From Pilatotrama ljubarskyi (taxonomy: Eukaryota > Basidiomycota > Agaricomycetes > Polyporales > Polyporaceae): a DNA stretch of 64,000 nt. This document shows positions 31,023 through 42,185 of this stretch, piece after piece (positions within the stretch are counted from its first letter, which is position 1; every line of letters starts with the position of its first letter). The stretch is taken from contig MU277707.1 of the NCBI GenBank assembly GCA_022385805.1, forward strand, positions 174,817 through 238,816. Reading direction: 5' to 3'. The position numbers and the translations under genes are program-made. The notes beneath the pieces are model-generated. The model was not told the origin of the DNA. It ran no database searches and saw only the letters and a program-made list of their open reading frames with translations.

Positions 31023-32428
31023 TCAGCCTTCCAAATGTCTCAGCCACCCCCGCGCGCTGAAGTACTCGTATACCTCCTTGAACGTCTCCGGTACGGTCCT
31101 GAACTTGATGCCGAACACGCTGGTCGCCTTCGCACCTGAGCATACCGGCTGAGCGCCGCGGTCCTTCGTCGCCTCTGGGTGGCCCTTGTCAAGGCCTGGC
31201 AGCACGCCCAGGTCATTAGCCGCGTTCACTGTCCGAGCTTCGTGTGAGCATGTGTCGCACATGGCATGCGCTACGGAGGGGGACTCACGCCAGTCTTGCC
31301 ACGAGCAGACACCTGTGGGGCAGAGGTCAGACAGGGCTAGAGACTAGAGTAGTGGTGAGGGCGGGCTCACAGAAAGAAGCAATGAAACGCTGTCCGCCCG
31401 CCGCCGGCACCTCGAGTGCACGCACGTGCAGCTCGACCGCATCGTGCACGTCTACGTAGTTGAAGTAGGGATAATCGCGCGTGCGAGGAGGGGGCTGTGC
31501 GAAGACCTGCGAGTATAGATAGCCTGGAGCCCATGACATCGCTGAAGGAGATTCTGGATCGTCAGATGGAGGCTGCAAGCACCGGCGTTCAGTCAAACAG
31601 TACCAGATTCCGAGCGGCGTGAGACGTACCCCCATCGTCCACGAGGGGAGAATGGTACATAGATCGAAGGACGCCTGGTCCTTGTGCTCGTTCATGAAGT
31701 CCCACGCAGCTGATAGGCATTCGTCAACACGGTGTCCTTGAGCAACCCGCGAATGAAGCACGTACCTTTCTCGGATAGCGCCTTACTCGCGATGTACTTG
31801 ATGTCTCCCGGTGCGTTTCTACCCTGCTCGCGCACCGTTCTGACGGCGTCTTCATTCCAGTGTTCTTCGCTATACACACCGGGCGGTGCGAATGTGCTCA
31901 TGACCGCGGCTATGGAGGATGTAATCACTACTCGCTTGACATTGCGGCTGAGCAGAAAGCGACGGTCAGCATCAGGTCAAGCTCGGCAGGCATGAAGGCT
32001 GACCCATGTCGAAGGGCGCTGCGAAGTATGCTCAGCGTGCCGTCGACCGCAGGCTTGATATATGCCTCCGGATCTTCTTCATCGAACTTGACTGGCGAGG
32101 CAGTATGGATGATCGCATCGACGTCTCTGACAGCATCGTCGAACGCGCCCTGCTATGAACGGGTTCAACACACTGGAAATACGGGCTTGATTCTAGAGAG
32201 GCTTACCAAAGCGATATCGGGAACGAGAACGCACTTTATATTCTTCGACTGGGCAGGTAGCCTCCGCTCGACGACTTCCGTCACGGTGCGAGCGGCACTT
32301 GCGCCGCGCACGGTTGCCCGAACGGAGTAGCCCCGCTCAAGGAGCGCGCGAACGATCCACAATCCCAAGTAGCCGTTGGCTCCAGTGACGAGCACTGTCA
32401 GGGTGGCTGGAGGTGTCACGATGGGCAT
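31023..32428 (-). CDS. extended SDR, dihydroflavonol 4-reductase-like (paralogue C)
   Basis: Third DFR-like reductase, 354 residues in seven exons (32207-32428, 32004-32152, 31766-31947, 31630-31709, 31371-31572, 31289-31312, 31023-31228), all in phase. TVLVTGANGYLGLWIV binds the cofactor, AIIHTASPVKFDEEDPEAY follows, then RVVITSSIAAVMS, and NYVDVHDAVELHVRALEV. The catalytic tyrosine motif is YIASKALSEKG (Tyr and Lys kept). Exon lengths 80 and 24 nt are shared with paralogue B. It and the DNA upstream of its start are duplicated at 44.7-46.4 kb, where the gene is broken, so this copy is probably the active one. Confidence 0.93.
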
Positions 32429-33045
32429 CGTGATAGACGTTGAGCAACACTGGGTTTAGTAGCATCAGTGTACGCGTCCGCAGTACTATCCCAGCCTTTT
32501 ATTCACTTCTCCCTCCAGCGGCATGACTCCAGCGGCGCCATCCATCGACGGCACCGCGTATGTTGAGGAGAGTAAGCAAGTGAAATCACCGGTCGGAGGG
32601 CTGGAACATCGGACATAGCAGTATAGATCTGACGCGGCGCTGCGACTCTACAGACCTCCCAGGCTTGTCACGGCACTCATGCCATCCAGGTCACAGGAAG
32701 CGCTATCGTTTGGTCAGACGAAGTGTGCAAGTAACAGCGTCAAAGCAGCATGGAGAGCGGCAAGCTAGCAGATTATCAGCAGAACCGTCCAGAGCCAGCT
32801 CGGCTGGGAACACCAGTAATTACAGCGATCGCCCCGTACCAGATCATTATCGGCATACGCTCTGTCGCGAGCAGTCAGTTCAAATCAGAGCGAGAGAGTA
32901 TGCGAGCTGCAGATCAGCAATAGACAGTGAATGAGAAACCTAAGGCGTAGGCTCCGAAGAGACCGATGACTCGCGCGACGTTCAGTTCGAGTTGAAGTCG
33001 AACTTGAAGCACGGATCGTCCAGCGACCGAGATCATTCTCAAACT
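32429..33045. repeat. duplicated segment, copy 1
   Basis: About 600 bp upstream of SDR paralogue C match 45861-46435 closely, in the same order and orientation relative to the SDR gene, with small indels. It contains the promoter of paralogue C (AATAAAAGG on the minus strand near 32500) and no gene I can recognise. Confidence 0.8.
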
Positions 33046-33149
33046 ATAACTTATCTATAAAACAATCTTCTGTCGAAGTTTTGCGTCATAGCGAAGGCAG
33101 CCGATCAAATTATAGCGGGAGCGGAGATGTAACACTGCACGAGACTGTT

Positions 33150-34520
33150 CAATCGTCGTTGTCGCAGACGAGCGGTGTGTCGTGATGTCCCAGACAGTCC
33201 GCTGCTATACTGCTGCAGCCATTGCTTGACGGTAATGCCGATCGACGCTGCCGCGAGACTGCAGATGAGGCTGGAGAACCACAGGATGTTCAGCCAGACC
33301 GTCCATGTGGGGGCAAGTGAGGACGACGTGCTGAGAAGCCCGGATGGGGGTTCCGTCTGATTCGGGCAATGGATCTGGACGCTCGAAGAACCCAACTGGG
33401 CTGAGATGCGTTCTAACACGGCGAGACTTGGGTCAGGTGTCTGGGGTTGAAGGAGGACGTAGGACTCGACATTGAGAGCGCTAACAACCTGCCGAAAACA
33501 ATCCAGCCTAGTAGACCGGCCCGCGTAGGGAGCCTTATATGAGCCTGGCAGCATAGGTACACCAGGAGAGCGTCGATTTCTGCATTCAGTCGCTTGATCA
33601 TACCATCGCTGTAGGTTTTGATGACCTCCGTCGCGCGAGACCATGCTTGTGCCTTTTCGTGTTCACCAAAGCTGTCAAACGCTTCCCTATGGACATCCTT
33701 CGGTGTACGATCAGCAATGAGTATCATGAAGCTCTTCGCAGATATATTGTACTCGTACCGCTGGTCTACCGACAGCTCTAGCCCCGTTCAGTTATGAGTC
33801 AGATGCAAATCCAGATGCAAGTCAGTTTGTACCCATACAGGCATGGTGGACTGATTTGCGACTTCGGATGGATGGCTGGGGCTCCCTCCAGGCGACGATG
33901 ATGCATCTGGAGAGGCAGGGAGATTGTTCGCCATCCCGATCGGAGTGGAAGGGCCATCGTCCTCGTGCCGAGAGGTCCAACAACGGAAGCGATGTGAGCC
34001 ATGGTAGCGCGATATCCGACCATGCGCAAGGGGCCGACGCCGATGTGGGGTTCTCGTATTTGGATTCCCACTGCATCCCAGATCCCGGATCGAGCCGGAC
34101 CATTGCATCCGCGAGGCAGAGTTCTCATGCTCAGTACCAGACGCTCGGGCAGTGTACGCCATGCCTGCATCTTGGACTCTGGAGTGTTGCGGTCGGCGAT
34201 TGCGCCATGCGACGCCGTCCGGTCTAGCATTCGACCTATAGACACATTGGCGGCTAGTATTGACTCATGAACTCGGGCGCGGAATCCACATATGCGAGCC
34301 TCCTGTACGGAGCGTGCTCCGTACGGGACTTGCGAAAGGTCAAAAGCGCATGGCAAGGAGCATGCATGCAGTCGGCCGGTGCCCGCTGCCGTCGAATTGG
34401 GGGGCGAACGGACGCGAATCGTAGACCCTGTAAACAGAGAAGGATCAACGCCTTAACACAGAGTAGGGCCTAGCTACAAAACGACTCACAGCACGATACC
34501 GCGTTCGTGTCTCGGCCGAA
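33150..34520 (-). pseudogene. degraded DUF6535 gene copy
   Basis: Matches the intact DUF6535 gene at 39.9-42.2 kb. Preserved blocks are KAQAWSRATEVIKTYSD, LNAEIDALLVY, NVESYVLLQPQTPDPSLAVL, and the helix region WTVWLNILWFSSLICSLAAA with SIGITVKQWLQQYSSGLSGT. The match stops after RQRRLNSL, so about 450 C-terminal residues are missing. The donor site after LLVY is changed (CCTATG instead of GTACGT in the intact copy), and the AGLF/Y exon start is rearranged. An open frame of 179 codons persists but cannot yield the normal protein. Homology continues upstream to about 34520. Confidence 0.75.
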
Positions 34521-34709
34521 TAAACCACAATCGCCAAGTAGGGTGCTCTCCGTTGTCCGCCGGAGGTTGAGCCAGCTATCGGAGAGGCACGGGAACACGG
34601 ACCGTGGCGCGTGTTCAGCCCATATGAGTCGCTCACGACGTCGCTCGACCACACGTGCCTCGCTCAATGAGTGTATGGATGGCTTCTTCTGTGTTTCACC
34701 ATAGAGGAG

Positions 34710-35624
34710 GTCCTCGTTGAGTATACTCGAGTCCGCTTCGGGGTCGGAGCTGTGGGCGATGCCGCAGATGCACATGGCGAGGGCGGCAGGGAGGTAGAAG
34801 GAGTAGTATGCGGTCTTGTAAATCACGATCTTTTGGTGCCTGCGAGTGGGATGCGGTCAATACGCGCGCATGCAGGCAGGCCGTCGGTATAAGAAGACGT
34901 ACTTCTCGAGCGAGAACTTGCTCAGGTCAACATGGTCTTCGGGGGCGGTGATGAGGTCGATGAGCTGGCCGAGCTCGGTCTGGAACGTGGTCTGTATGCG
35001 AGGACAGGATACAGATAGCCTCCTGTAAAACACACGAGGCTCACGTCGTGGAAAAGCTCGAGGAGATGGACGTAACAGGGCTCGGTGCGGAAGTGCTTCT
35101 TGAGGAGGTAGTAGATGGCGCCCTCGAGCATGAAGGAGTCGTTGATGGCGATGTAGCCGACGCCGTCGACGCAGTTCCAGCAGGGCTGGCCGCGGCAGGT
35201 GACGACTGGTCCATCATGCCGTCGGAGACGAGGAAGAAGGCTTGCAGCTGTGCGATGTTCGGCAGTTATTTCTATGCGCAGTGGGGGAGGGAGAGGGGGA
35301 ACGCACGAGCTCGATGCACCATCCGAGGAGGGCGATCTTGAAGTACTCGTCGTCGGAGAGGGCGCGGCCCTTGAGGATCTCGACCGAGTCGACGACGGAG
35401 AGGCCGCGGTTGAGCTTTCCGCCCGGGACGTTGTACTCGAAATTCTGCGCGCGCACGTCAGATCAGCATGGGGAACGTGCGGGACAACTGCGACGCACCC
35501 TGCGGAACCAGTCTACGGCGTCCTGAGGCATGCCCTCCTGCTTGAGGTACGCCAGGAGCTCGCCGCGGAGGACGGCGAAGACGCCCTCGAATCTCTGTCG
35601 CTTGTGTGCCTTTGCGTCTGCCAT
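34710..35624 (-). pseudogene. farnesyl diphosphate synthase, decayed copy
   Basis: Family enzymes join isopentenyl and allylic diphosphates to make farnesyl diphosphate for sterols and sesquiterpenes. Exons here: 35499-35624, 35307-35444, 35045-35247, 34903-34991 and a 3' piece from 34839. Readable blocks are [84 protein letters not shown] and KTAYYSFYLPAALAMCICGI. Exon 3 is 203 nt, one base short, which breaks the frame near 35204. The first aspartate-rich motif reads DGMMD instead of DDMMD (35211-35223), and the conserved RRGQPCW is CRGQPCW. Similarity ends near 34710, so the second DDxxD region is absent. The start and N-terminal half look normal, so the loss is recent. A working copy must exist elsewhere, because the enzyme is essential. 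Confidence 0.88.
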
Positions 35625-37872
35625 TGTCGTCGTCTTCGTCGTCGGCGTAGTCGTTCTGTTATAGAGTGCTTATAGGTACGACACAGGGAGTGGGACGAGG
35701 ACAAGCGATCGATTTCCACGGACGGCGCGAGGGACAAAAGACGCGCACACGACCCGATGAGGGACTTGAGAAACCTCGAGGGCCTTCTCTCCTGGTAGAA
35801 ACGTGAGCCACGGCACAGCAACAATTTGCGAGTACGAGCTCACCAGTCCGCATGAGCCTCAGTCCGCCTTCGGAACACAGCTTTGCCGCCGCGAGGGCTA
35901 GCTCAAAGGCACTCAGCGCTTTCAGGCCGTCTCTCTAATCTCCCACTGACTGCCCGCGCGAACCGCAGGTCCAACAGCTCCTGCTCACGCATCATGGCAG
36001 GCGTTGCAACGAACAGCAGCGTCTCGCCCACCACCTCCAGGCCTCGGACACAGTTCCGCCGACCATATCGAGCCCGCCGACAGCGTCCCTTGATACGCAC
36101 TGGACGCGTTAACGCTGGACGGTGATCGTGGGGCGGACGCGTCAAGCACGATATCAATGCACATGTAGCGCAGGGCGGGAAGCTCCGAGCGGAAGGAGCT
36201 CAAGCGGGACGGAGATTCTATGCAGGCAGACGAGAACGTCGTGAACGTGGTTGCGAGCGGCTTGAGCGTCGTGCGGAGGTCTCTAGATGCATTACAGTCA
36301 GCGTCTCTGCAATGACATTCTCGAGGATAAGCTGCTCACCGTAGTCTTTGACCACCTGCCGCCTCCTCCATCCTCCCCGCCGGCGCCTTCACGCCTCGCT
36401 GTCCACGCTCGCACTCCCAGCCGCTTCCTCACCAAGCTCAAGCAGCGCTCTAGACAATGCCTATCCTCCCTTTCTCTCGGCTATCTCCTCTAGCTCGCCA
36501 CATCCTGGGCCCACCAACCGCTGCCCCACGGCAGGTGGCGCTGTATCAGCGACCTGCCTTCGCTACTCGACCTCTTCCGGCCCCAACGCCGCCTTCCCTA
36601 GCCGTGGTGTGATCATTCGAGACGGTTCGCGGGATACCTGAGGTCGAGAGCGTAGAGGCTGGGGGTGATGGCGGTGATGCACGAGAGTGGTGAGAAGGAG
36701 CTGTAGAGATGTGAGGTACGAGGTGCCTCGGACGTTGCCTCGATCCCCGGACTGGGGGCGGATGCGCAAAGCCGTCCTTGCGGGTATTCAACCCCCTCGG
36801 TCTTGGCGTATGCGCTGCAAATGGGCCCGAGATTGGTTGGACTACTCCCGGCGCCGCAGCGCAGCCACCGCATCCGTCATGCGGCGTGTACACTTACAAG
36901 TCGGCCAAGGCGGGGAGGGAATGAATGGGCCGCATGCCAGCGAATCCCGGTGGGGGTTATGCGGTGCGGCGTAGCGGGACATATGCACGACGGTGACATT
37001 AATGACGGCGTCGGAAGCGCAGGGGATGCAGTGAGTCACCATTGAGTGCGCGAGGAGTGAAACGGGATCAGGCTGGAGGACACTCAGGGCTGCAGCGCGT
37101 GCTTGGGAGTGGGGTGCATCGGACTGGCAGGATAGAGACGAATATGCCTTGAGCAGCCGTGGAGACGACGGTGATGGTTGGCGAAAGACGGCCGTCCTAA
37201 GCGCGAGGCCAACGGCGAGGTCACAGCTGCGAGCTACTTACCTTTCAGAACGAAGCTTGGCCTCTTCCAGACCATGCGGCGGGTTTCTAACGCACGGAAG
37301 CCCATGTCGGCGCAGGCGAGTGCGCGAGGAAAGAAAGACTTGTGCGGCAGGAGTACCTCGGTGTGAGAGAGATGCATATGTGACTAGGCCACAAGATGTG
37401 GCGAAGACGGGCGAGGGGAAAGAGGGCAAGATGGCGAGATGGAGGCGGAGGCGGAGGCGGAGGCGGGGAGAGAGCGAGTTCGGGACTCGGAGTCTCGGCC
37501 ACAAACACACACCACTCCCTCTGATCTCGCCCACCAATTATCTGCAGCTGCCTTAGGACCATTACGACTGCAACCCACTCCGCCGTCCGCCGCGCCGCTG
37601 GTACGCCTCTGAGACAGCCTCTGAGCATCTGAAAACCCGTAATGGCTTACTATGAGGTGTTCGCCGGGGCAGCGTGCCGTAGTGACGGTTAGCGTTTCGA
37701 CGCCGCCTTAGTCCTACTACTCCAGGAAGACTGCCATTGGCACATCGGCATAGTCCCGGACACCGGACCCTACGCCCCATATTGTGAGTCCTGTCACCCC
37801 GTCATATCAGAAGCGGACAGCAGCTCCATTATCCGACGCCCTGGAACATCAGTAACAGTACGTTGTAGTACC
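35625..37872. other. intergenic stretch without a recognised gene
   Basis: Several open frames exist, for example minus-strand 35903-36203 and GC-rich frames at 36.5-37.6 kb, but none shows a family motif or a consistent spliced model. The minus frame at 35985-36203 (FRSELPALRYMCIDIVLDAS) has protein-like composition and might be a piece of a gene upstream of the synthase copy. Confidence 0.3.
37438..37470. repeat. GGCGGA hexamer microsatellite
   Basis: About four to five tandem GGAGGC/GGCGGA units in a purine-rich tract. Confidence 0.6.
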
Positions 37873-38047
37873 GTGATTTCATTATACGAGTTCATTAAGT
37901 ATACGATGCCTGTCGACTGCGCGCTGATCCATGGATCTGCGGAGGGGCGTTATTTCGTTGCCACAATGTACTACCCTATATCCAGTTTGGGTGATTTGCG
38001 TCAATTATGTCAAGCTGTGCCAACTGGCGCGCGCGGAGGTGCAGAGC

Positions 38048-38142
38048 ATTACAGCTGTTTGCAAAATCATTGGACAGTAACTCCGATTGACGCGCCGCGC
38101 CCAATTTGCGCAAAAGACGCAAAACGCGCGGAGAGCTCAGAC
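38048..38142 (+). repeat. inverted repeat, left arm
   Basis: About 95 bp starting ATTACAGCTGTTTGCAAAAT, an imperfect reverse complement of 38834-38928. It may be one terminus of an 0.88-kb element whose interior holds no gene. Confidence 0.65.
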
Positions 38143-38833
38143 TGAGATTCAGAGGACCTCGTCGGTGCTCCCTCAGTGGCTCAAAAGCGGTATACTCGCG
38201 TATATATGCTGCTATGTGCTATAACCACCTTCCTGTACATTTTCCTTGGACAGAGGACACGAATACGAATGCTTGAGAATCACGGTTTGGGCGCCTAATT
38301 GACAGCTCAGCGGGCGCCTAAGAGGAAGCTGGCACCAGTGCAGACCAGTGCCACCTCGAGCGTTCTGAGAGCACGGCAGTGGCCTTTGTGACATTGTACA
38401 GGGCTGAGCAGCCTGTATAGGGGTCCGGGGAACATGTCTATGTCCTTTTTTACCCTTCATATATACTTGGACATGTTGGACCGCATGGTCGGCTCATAGG
38501 AATAAGTGAGGGCTGCATCTCGCACCTATGGGCTCAATTGTTCCCCATACCAGTCCGAGAGCATGATAGCAGTCTACTAGAGCCCAGAAGCATGGTTCAT
38601 TTTAGTCAATACCTATCGTTGTGCTCGCATCCGTTCGTCGAGTCGTCGACGCCCTCTTCTAGTTCTAAGCGCCCAATGCGCTAGCTTAGACGCCCACGAT
38701 TTGGCTCGTTTCGTATCCTCAGTATATCGTCCCATCGACTCGTACAGGGCGGGCGAGGACTAATAGTGACAGGCAAGACACAAATATTGCATTCTGGACG
38801 ACTCTCCCGGCTTTGAGGGTGCATCGCCGCCTG

Positions 38834-38928
38834 GTCTGAGCTCATCGTGCGTTTTGCGTCTTTTGCGCGAATTGGGCGCGGCGCGTCAATTGGAGCGCCG
38901 GTCCAATGATTTTGCAAACAGCTGTAAT
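38834..38928 (-). repeat. inverted repeat, right arm
   Basis: Partner of the left arm. The arms differ by a few substitutions and small indels, so this pair is older than the one at 1.8-3.1 kb. No clear target duplication was seen at the outer ends. Confidence 0.65.
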
Positions 38929-39384
38929 TTCGGCAACAGCTGTAGAGTCGCTGTATATGATATCAGTGGCAGCGGCGCCGATGAACCACTCAACTTCCTC
39001 ATCCCTCCGGAGCTTCAAGACCGTTCGTATGTCGGATGCCGTATGGAGGCTATACCTACCGTCGAATGCGTCAACACTTCGGGCGAAGGCTCTGCCGGCC
39101 GCCTTTCGAAACCTGCCACACTCTCTATATTGCCGCGGCATCGGAGGACGGAGTCCACATAGTTGCGCTCCGGCGTCCGCTGGCTGCACTCGACAGAAAC
39201 GGTATGTCGACGCAGGGTTGAGGGGATATCGGAGGAGCAAAGGGACAAGTGAACTTGCCGTGCTGATATGCCAGTGACGTGTCCGCACACCGAGATCTTT
39301 CTCTCCCTCGGACACAAACATCTTGATAATGGGACATAGCTGTCGTGTGCGTCTAGTGACCATGAAGGGTGCCGCATTGAACAA
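38842..39384 (-). CDS. orphan open frame, 180 codons, 3' end inside the inverted repeat
   Basis: A minus-strand frame with an N-terminal stretch MFNAAPFMVTRRTRQLCPII and a middle part SVDAFDGRYSLHTASDIRTV with LKLRRDEEVEWFIGAAATDI that looks protein-like. No family recognised. Its last 30 codons come from the right arm of the inverted repeat, so the true 3' end may have been replaced by the insertion. It may be a truncated gene or a chance frame. Confidence 0.3.
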   Translation of the reverse strand: MFNAAPFMVTRRTRQLCPIIKMFVSEGEKDLGVRTRHWHISTASSLVPLLLRYPLNPASTYRFCRVQPADAGAQLCGLRPPMPRQYRECGRFRKAAGRAFARSVDAFDGRYSLHTASDIRTVLKLRRDEEVEWFIGAAATDIIYSDSTAVAEITAVCKIIGPALQLTRRAQFAQKTQNAR

Positions 39385-39866
39385 GTGCGGTGTTCACGAC
39401 AGCGAACATGATGCTGATAAGTAATATGAGGATAATATGAGCGCCTAACACATCCAGGTGAACGCGGTGACCACGCTCAGGAGGGCCATTACATGGACAT
39501 CTAACCAATCTTCCAGATCAGCGTGGCTTCCAGGTGATTGTGGGACAGATGCCGTCGGAACGCATAGTGGGGTTTGTGCGTAGGTCCTGAATGGCTCGTA
39601 AATCTTGCAACATCTTTCCCCATTCGTACGGCCCGATGTCTACCTTGTATCCCAACCGATGGCCAAGAGATATCTAAGTGGAGATAAAAGGGGAAGGGGG
39701 CGGTCCAGGAGATCAACACGAGTACCATATCATTACTGAGCGGCGAAGTTGCACTCACATCCTGATCCAAGGAATGATGATCGTTCAGAGCTGCGGATGT
39801 CACTGGAACATGGGATAAGCTTGTTGTATTTCCGGGGTTAGCAGTAATTGAAGACTGGATGATTCG
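39385..39866. other. intergenic stretch
   Basis: No gene recognised downstream of the intact DUF6535 gene. Confidence 0.35.
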
Positions 39867-42185
39867 TCAGTTACTATAAGTAGAAGAGCTGTGCTGGAGA
39901 CTGTGCCCGTACTGAGGGTCCTTCGAGAATGCCGCCTTCGCCAGGCTGTCGTAAGGCTCAAATTCAGACATGACAGCTCTCATTGCGAGCAAAGAGCAAG
40001 GAACATACCACGACGGTGCAGACTTCTGTTGCTGTCTCTTTCCCAGATTGAGCTTCTCTCAGCATGCGGAGGATTGCTTGCACCCGATAGACGATGGTCT
40101 GGCTGTGAGTGAAGCGACGCGGACGGGGGGCTTCAGAGATGCAAGGTAGTCGTAGAAACGTCTCAATAACGTCTGCTGACAGTAGCCGAGAGCAAGCGTG
40201 CCGGCTAAGTGCAGCTACGAGCTGCAACAGCGGCTGATAGCCATCCGCAGAAGTGCCGCCGTGCTTCGCTGGCGCGAGCTTGAGTCGTTCAGCCAGTGCA
40301 ACGAGGGCATGCTGTGCAAAGGCCCAGAGCCTCGCTCGATTTGCCTCGTGACAACGCCGGTGCAGGCCTTCAGCGAGCGCCGTCTCGCGCGACCTTCCTA
40401 CTAGGTCCCATATGAGCGCTACCGCGGAAACATGCGTGCAAAATAGCACAGTGTCGTCGTCTATGTTCGGCCAGCTGAAGATGATGTCGGAACTCATTCT
40501 TGTGATGACCTCGTACGCCACTGAGAAAACTACAAGGATGATATGTCAGTACATCGACTGCAGGATCCATGATAAGTACTCCGATCACTTTGGCGGCGTA
40601 TTGAGGCAGCGAGCTTTGAGTCAGCCAGCTCGATGGGTTCCCTCCACGTGCAGACTGCGTAGGAAGCCCAGATCATTGTGAGTGGGGACCGTTTATAGTC
40701 TCCGTCCTTTGCTAGCGCTGGGAGCACCATGGAGAGCCATACGACATCCCTAGGGTCATGATCCCTCTGCACCATGGACTGGGGAGGCTCGAAAAAAGAG
40801 TGTAGTAAGCCATACTGGACGTCCTTCTGGTGAAAGACGACCGTCCCGCTAGGGGCTAGCCATTCCAAGCGGTCCATTGTAACATGTCGCCTGTTATCCA
40901 CACACAGAAAGACCACCAGGCTGCTCCAGAACCGATGACGTAGGATCAGGGGATTGATGCCCTCAGAGTCCGGGTCTACGGGTTTGACATGCTTTGCTAA
41001 GGAGTGTGTGAGCCTTTCGCAGCAATGCATGACGTCGGGGTAGGTAAGCTCCGTAATCCCCATTGCGGCGATGTCAAGATAGTCCTCGTCCAAGCAAACG
41101 TCGAATGCCTGGGCCAACATGTCCGCATCGAGGCGGTCATGGAGGGCATTCACTGTCGTATGCTCTCGGCCGCGCCAAGTCTGATATGCAATCGGCAGGA
41201 GTTCAGGTGTCTCCTGCAGGCGTGTAGTCCACTTCGACCATGCGGGAAGATGAGGTAATCGACGGAGATGACGGCGAACCCGCCAGGGAATGCTTGCACT
41301 CAACCAGCGCGCAGCCAACACACAGCTACGGATTGCTCTGTAGGAGAGCTGGCGGCCTGGGGGATATACCTTGATCCACAGGGCGTACAGGGCAAGGGAT
41401 TGGGTGGATAGATAGGAGCAGTCATCGCGGAAGAGAGGGAGCACGGATGTGGCCAAAGTGAACATGAACAGGAGCGCGACCAGTGCGGAAGCAAGGGCGG
41501 CGACGACTGGGTGTAAGTTCCAAAGGAGAATCAGGAGTCCGACGCAGTACAGCCCGAGGGCGAGCTGGAGCATAACAGGCAATGCAGCGGTGATGTCCGC
41601 CACGCGCCACTTCGTAAGACTGTTCAGTCGGCGTTGTCGCAGACGAGCGGTATGCCGTGACGTCCCAGACAAACCGCTACTATACTCCTGAAGCCACTGC
41701 TTGACTGCTATGCCGATCGACGCAGCTGCAAGACTGCACATCAGGCTAGAGAACCAGAATATGTTCAACCAGACCGTCCATGCGGGGGCAAGCGAGGGCG
41801 ACGCGCTGAGAAGCGGAGATGAGGGTTCCGTCTGATTCAGGGAAGGGGTGTGGACGCTCGAAGAACCCAACTGGGCTGAGATGCGCTCTAACACGGCGAG
41901 ACTCGGGTCAGGTGTCTGTGGTTGAAGGAGAACATAGGACTCGACGTTGAACGCCGTGACAACGGCCGAGAACAAACCGGCCTAGTATGTGCATACGGAG
42001 GAATTAGGGAGCGACGTGGAGCAGGGCCTTGAGAGGGGACGTACGTATACTAGCAGAGTATCGATCTCTGCATTGAGTCGCTTGATTAGATCGTCGCTGT
42101 AGGTCTTGACGATATCCGTCGTGCGGGACCATGCTTGCGCCTTTTCACTTTCGGTGAAGCGTCGGGAGACGTCCCTCTGAAAAAC
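39867..42185 (-). CDS. DUF6535 domain membrane protein (5' end unresolved)
   Basis: Mushroom-specific protein with an N-terminal DUF6535 domain, function unknown. Resolved exons: 42045-42185, 40553-41981, 40009-40520, 39867-39956, in phase, giving about 720 residues; one or more upstream exons with the start codon should lie between 42.2 and 42.9 kb. The domain reads KAQAWSRTTDIVKTYSDDL, LNAEIDTLLVYAGLFSAVVT and AFNVESYVLLQP, followed by PDPSLAVLERISAQL and a first helix pair (WLNIFWFSSLMCSLAAASIG). The motif VKQWLQEYSSGLSGTSRHTA comes next, then two further helices (ALGLYCVGLLILLWNL, AALASALVALLFMFTLA). The long C-terminal part is helical and soluble-looking. A degraded paralogue lies at 33.2-34.5 kb. 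Confidence 0.85.

Noticed and set aside
21480..35624. A complete terpenoid gene cluster
   Set aside because: The only isoprenoid gene is a broken farnesyl diphosphate synthase copy; no terpene synthase, cytochrome P450 or transporter is in the window.
37873..38145. 90-codon plus-strand frame at the left arm of the inverted repeat
   Set aside because: Its second half is the repeat arm itself and the same peptide appears antisense in the right arm, so it reflects the repeat and not a gene.
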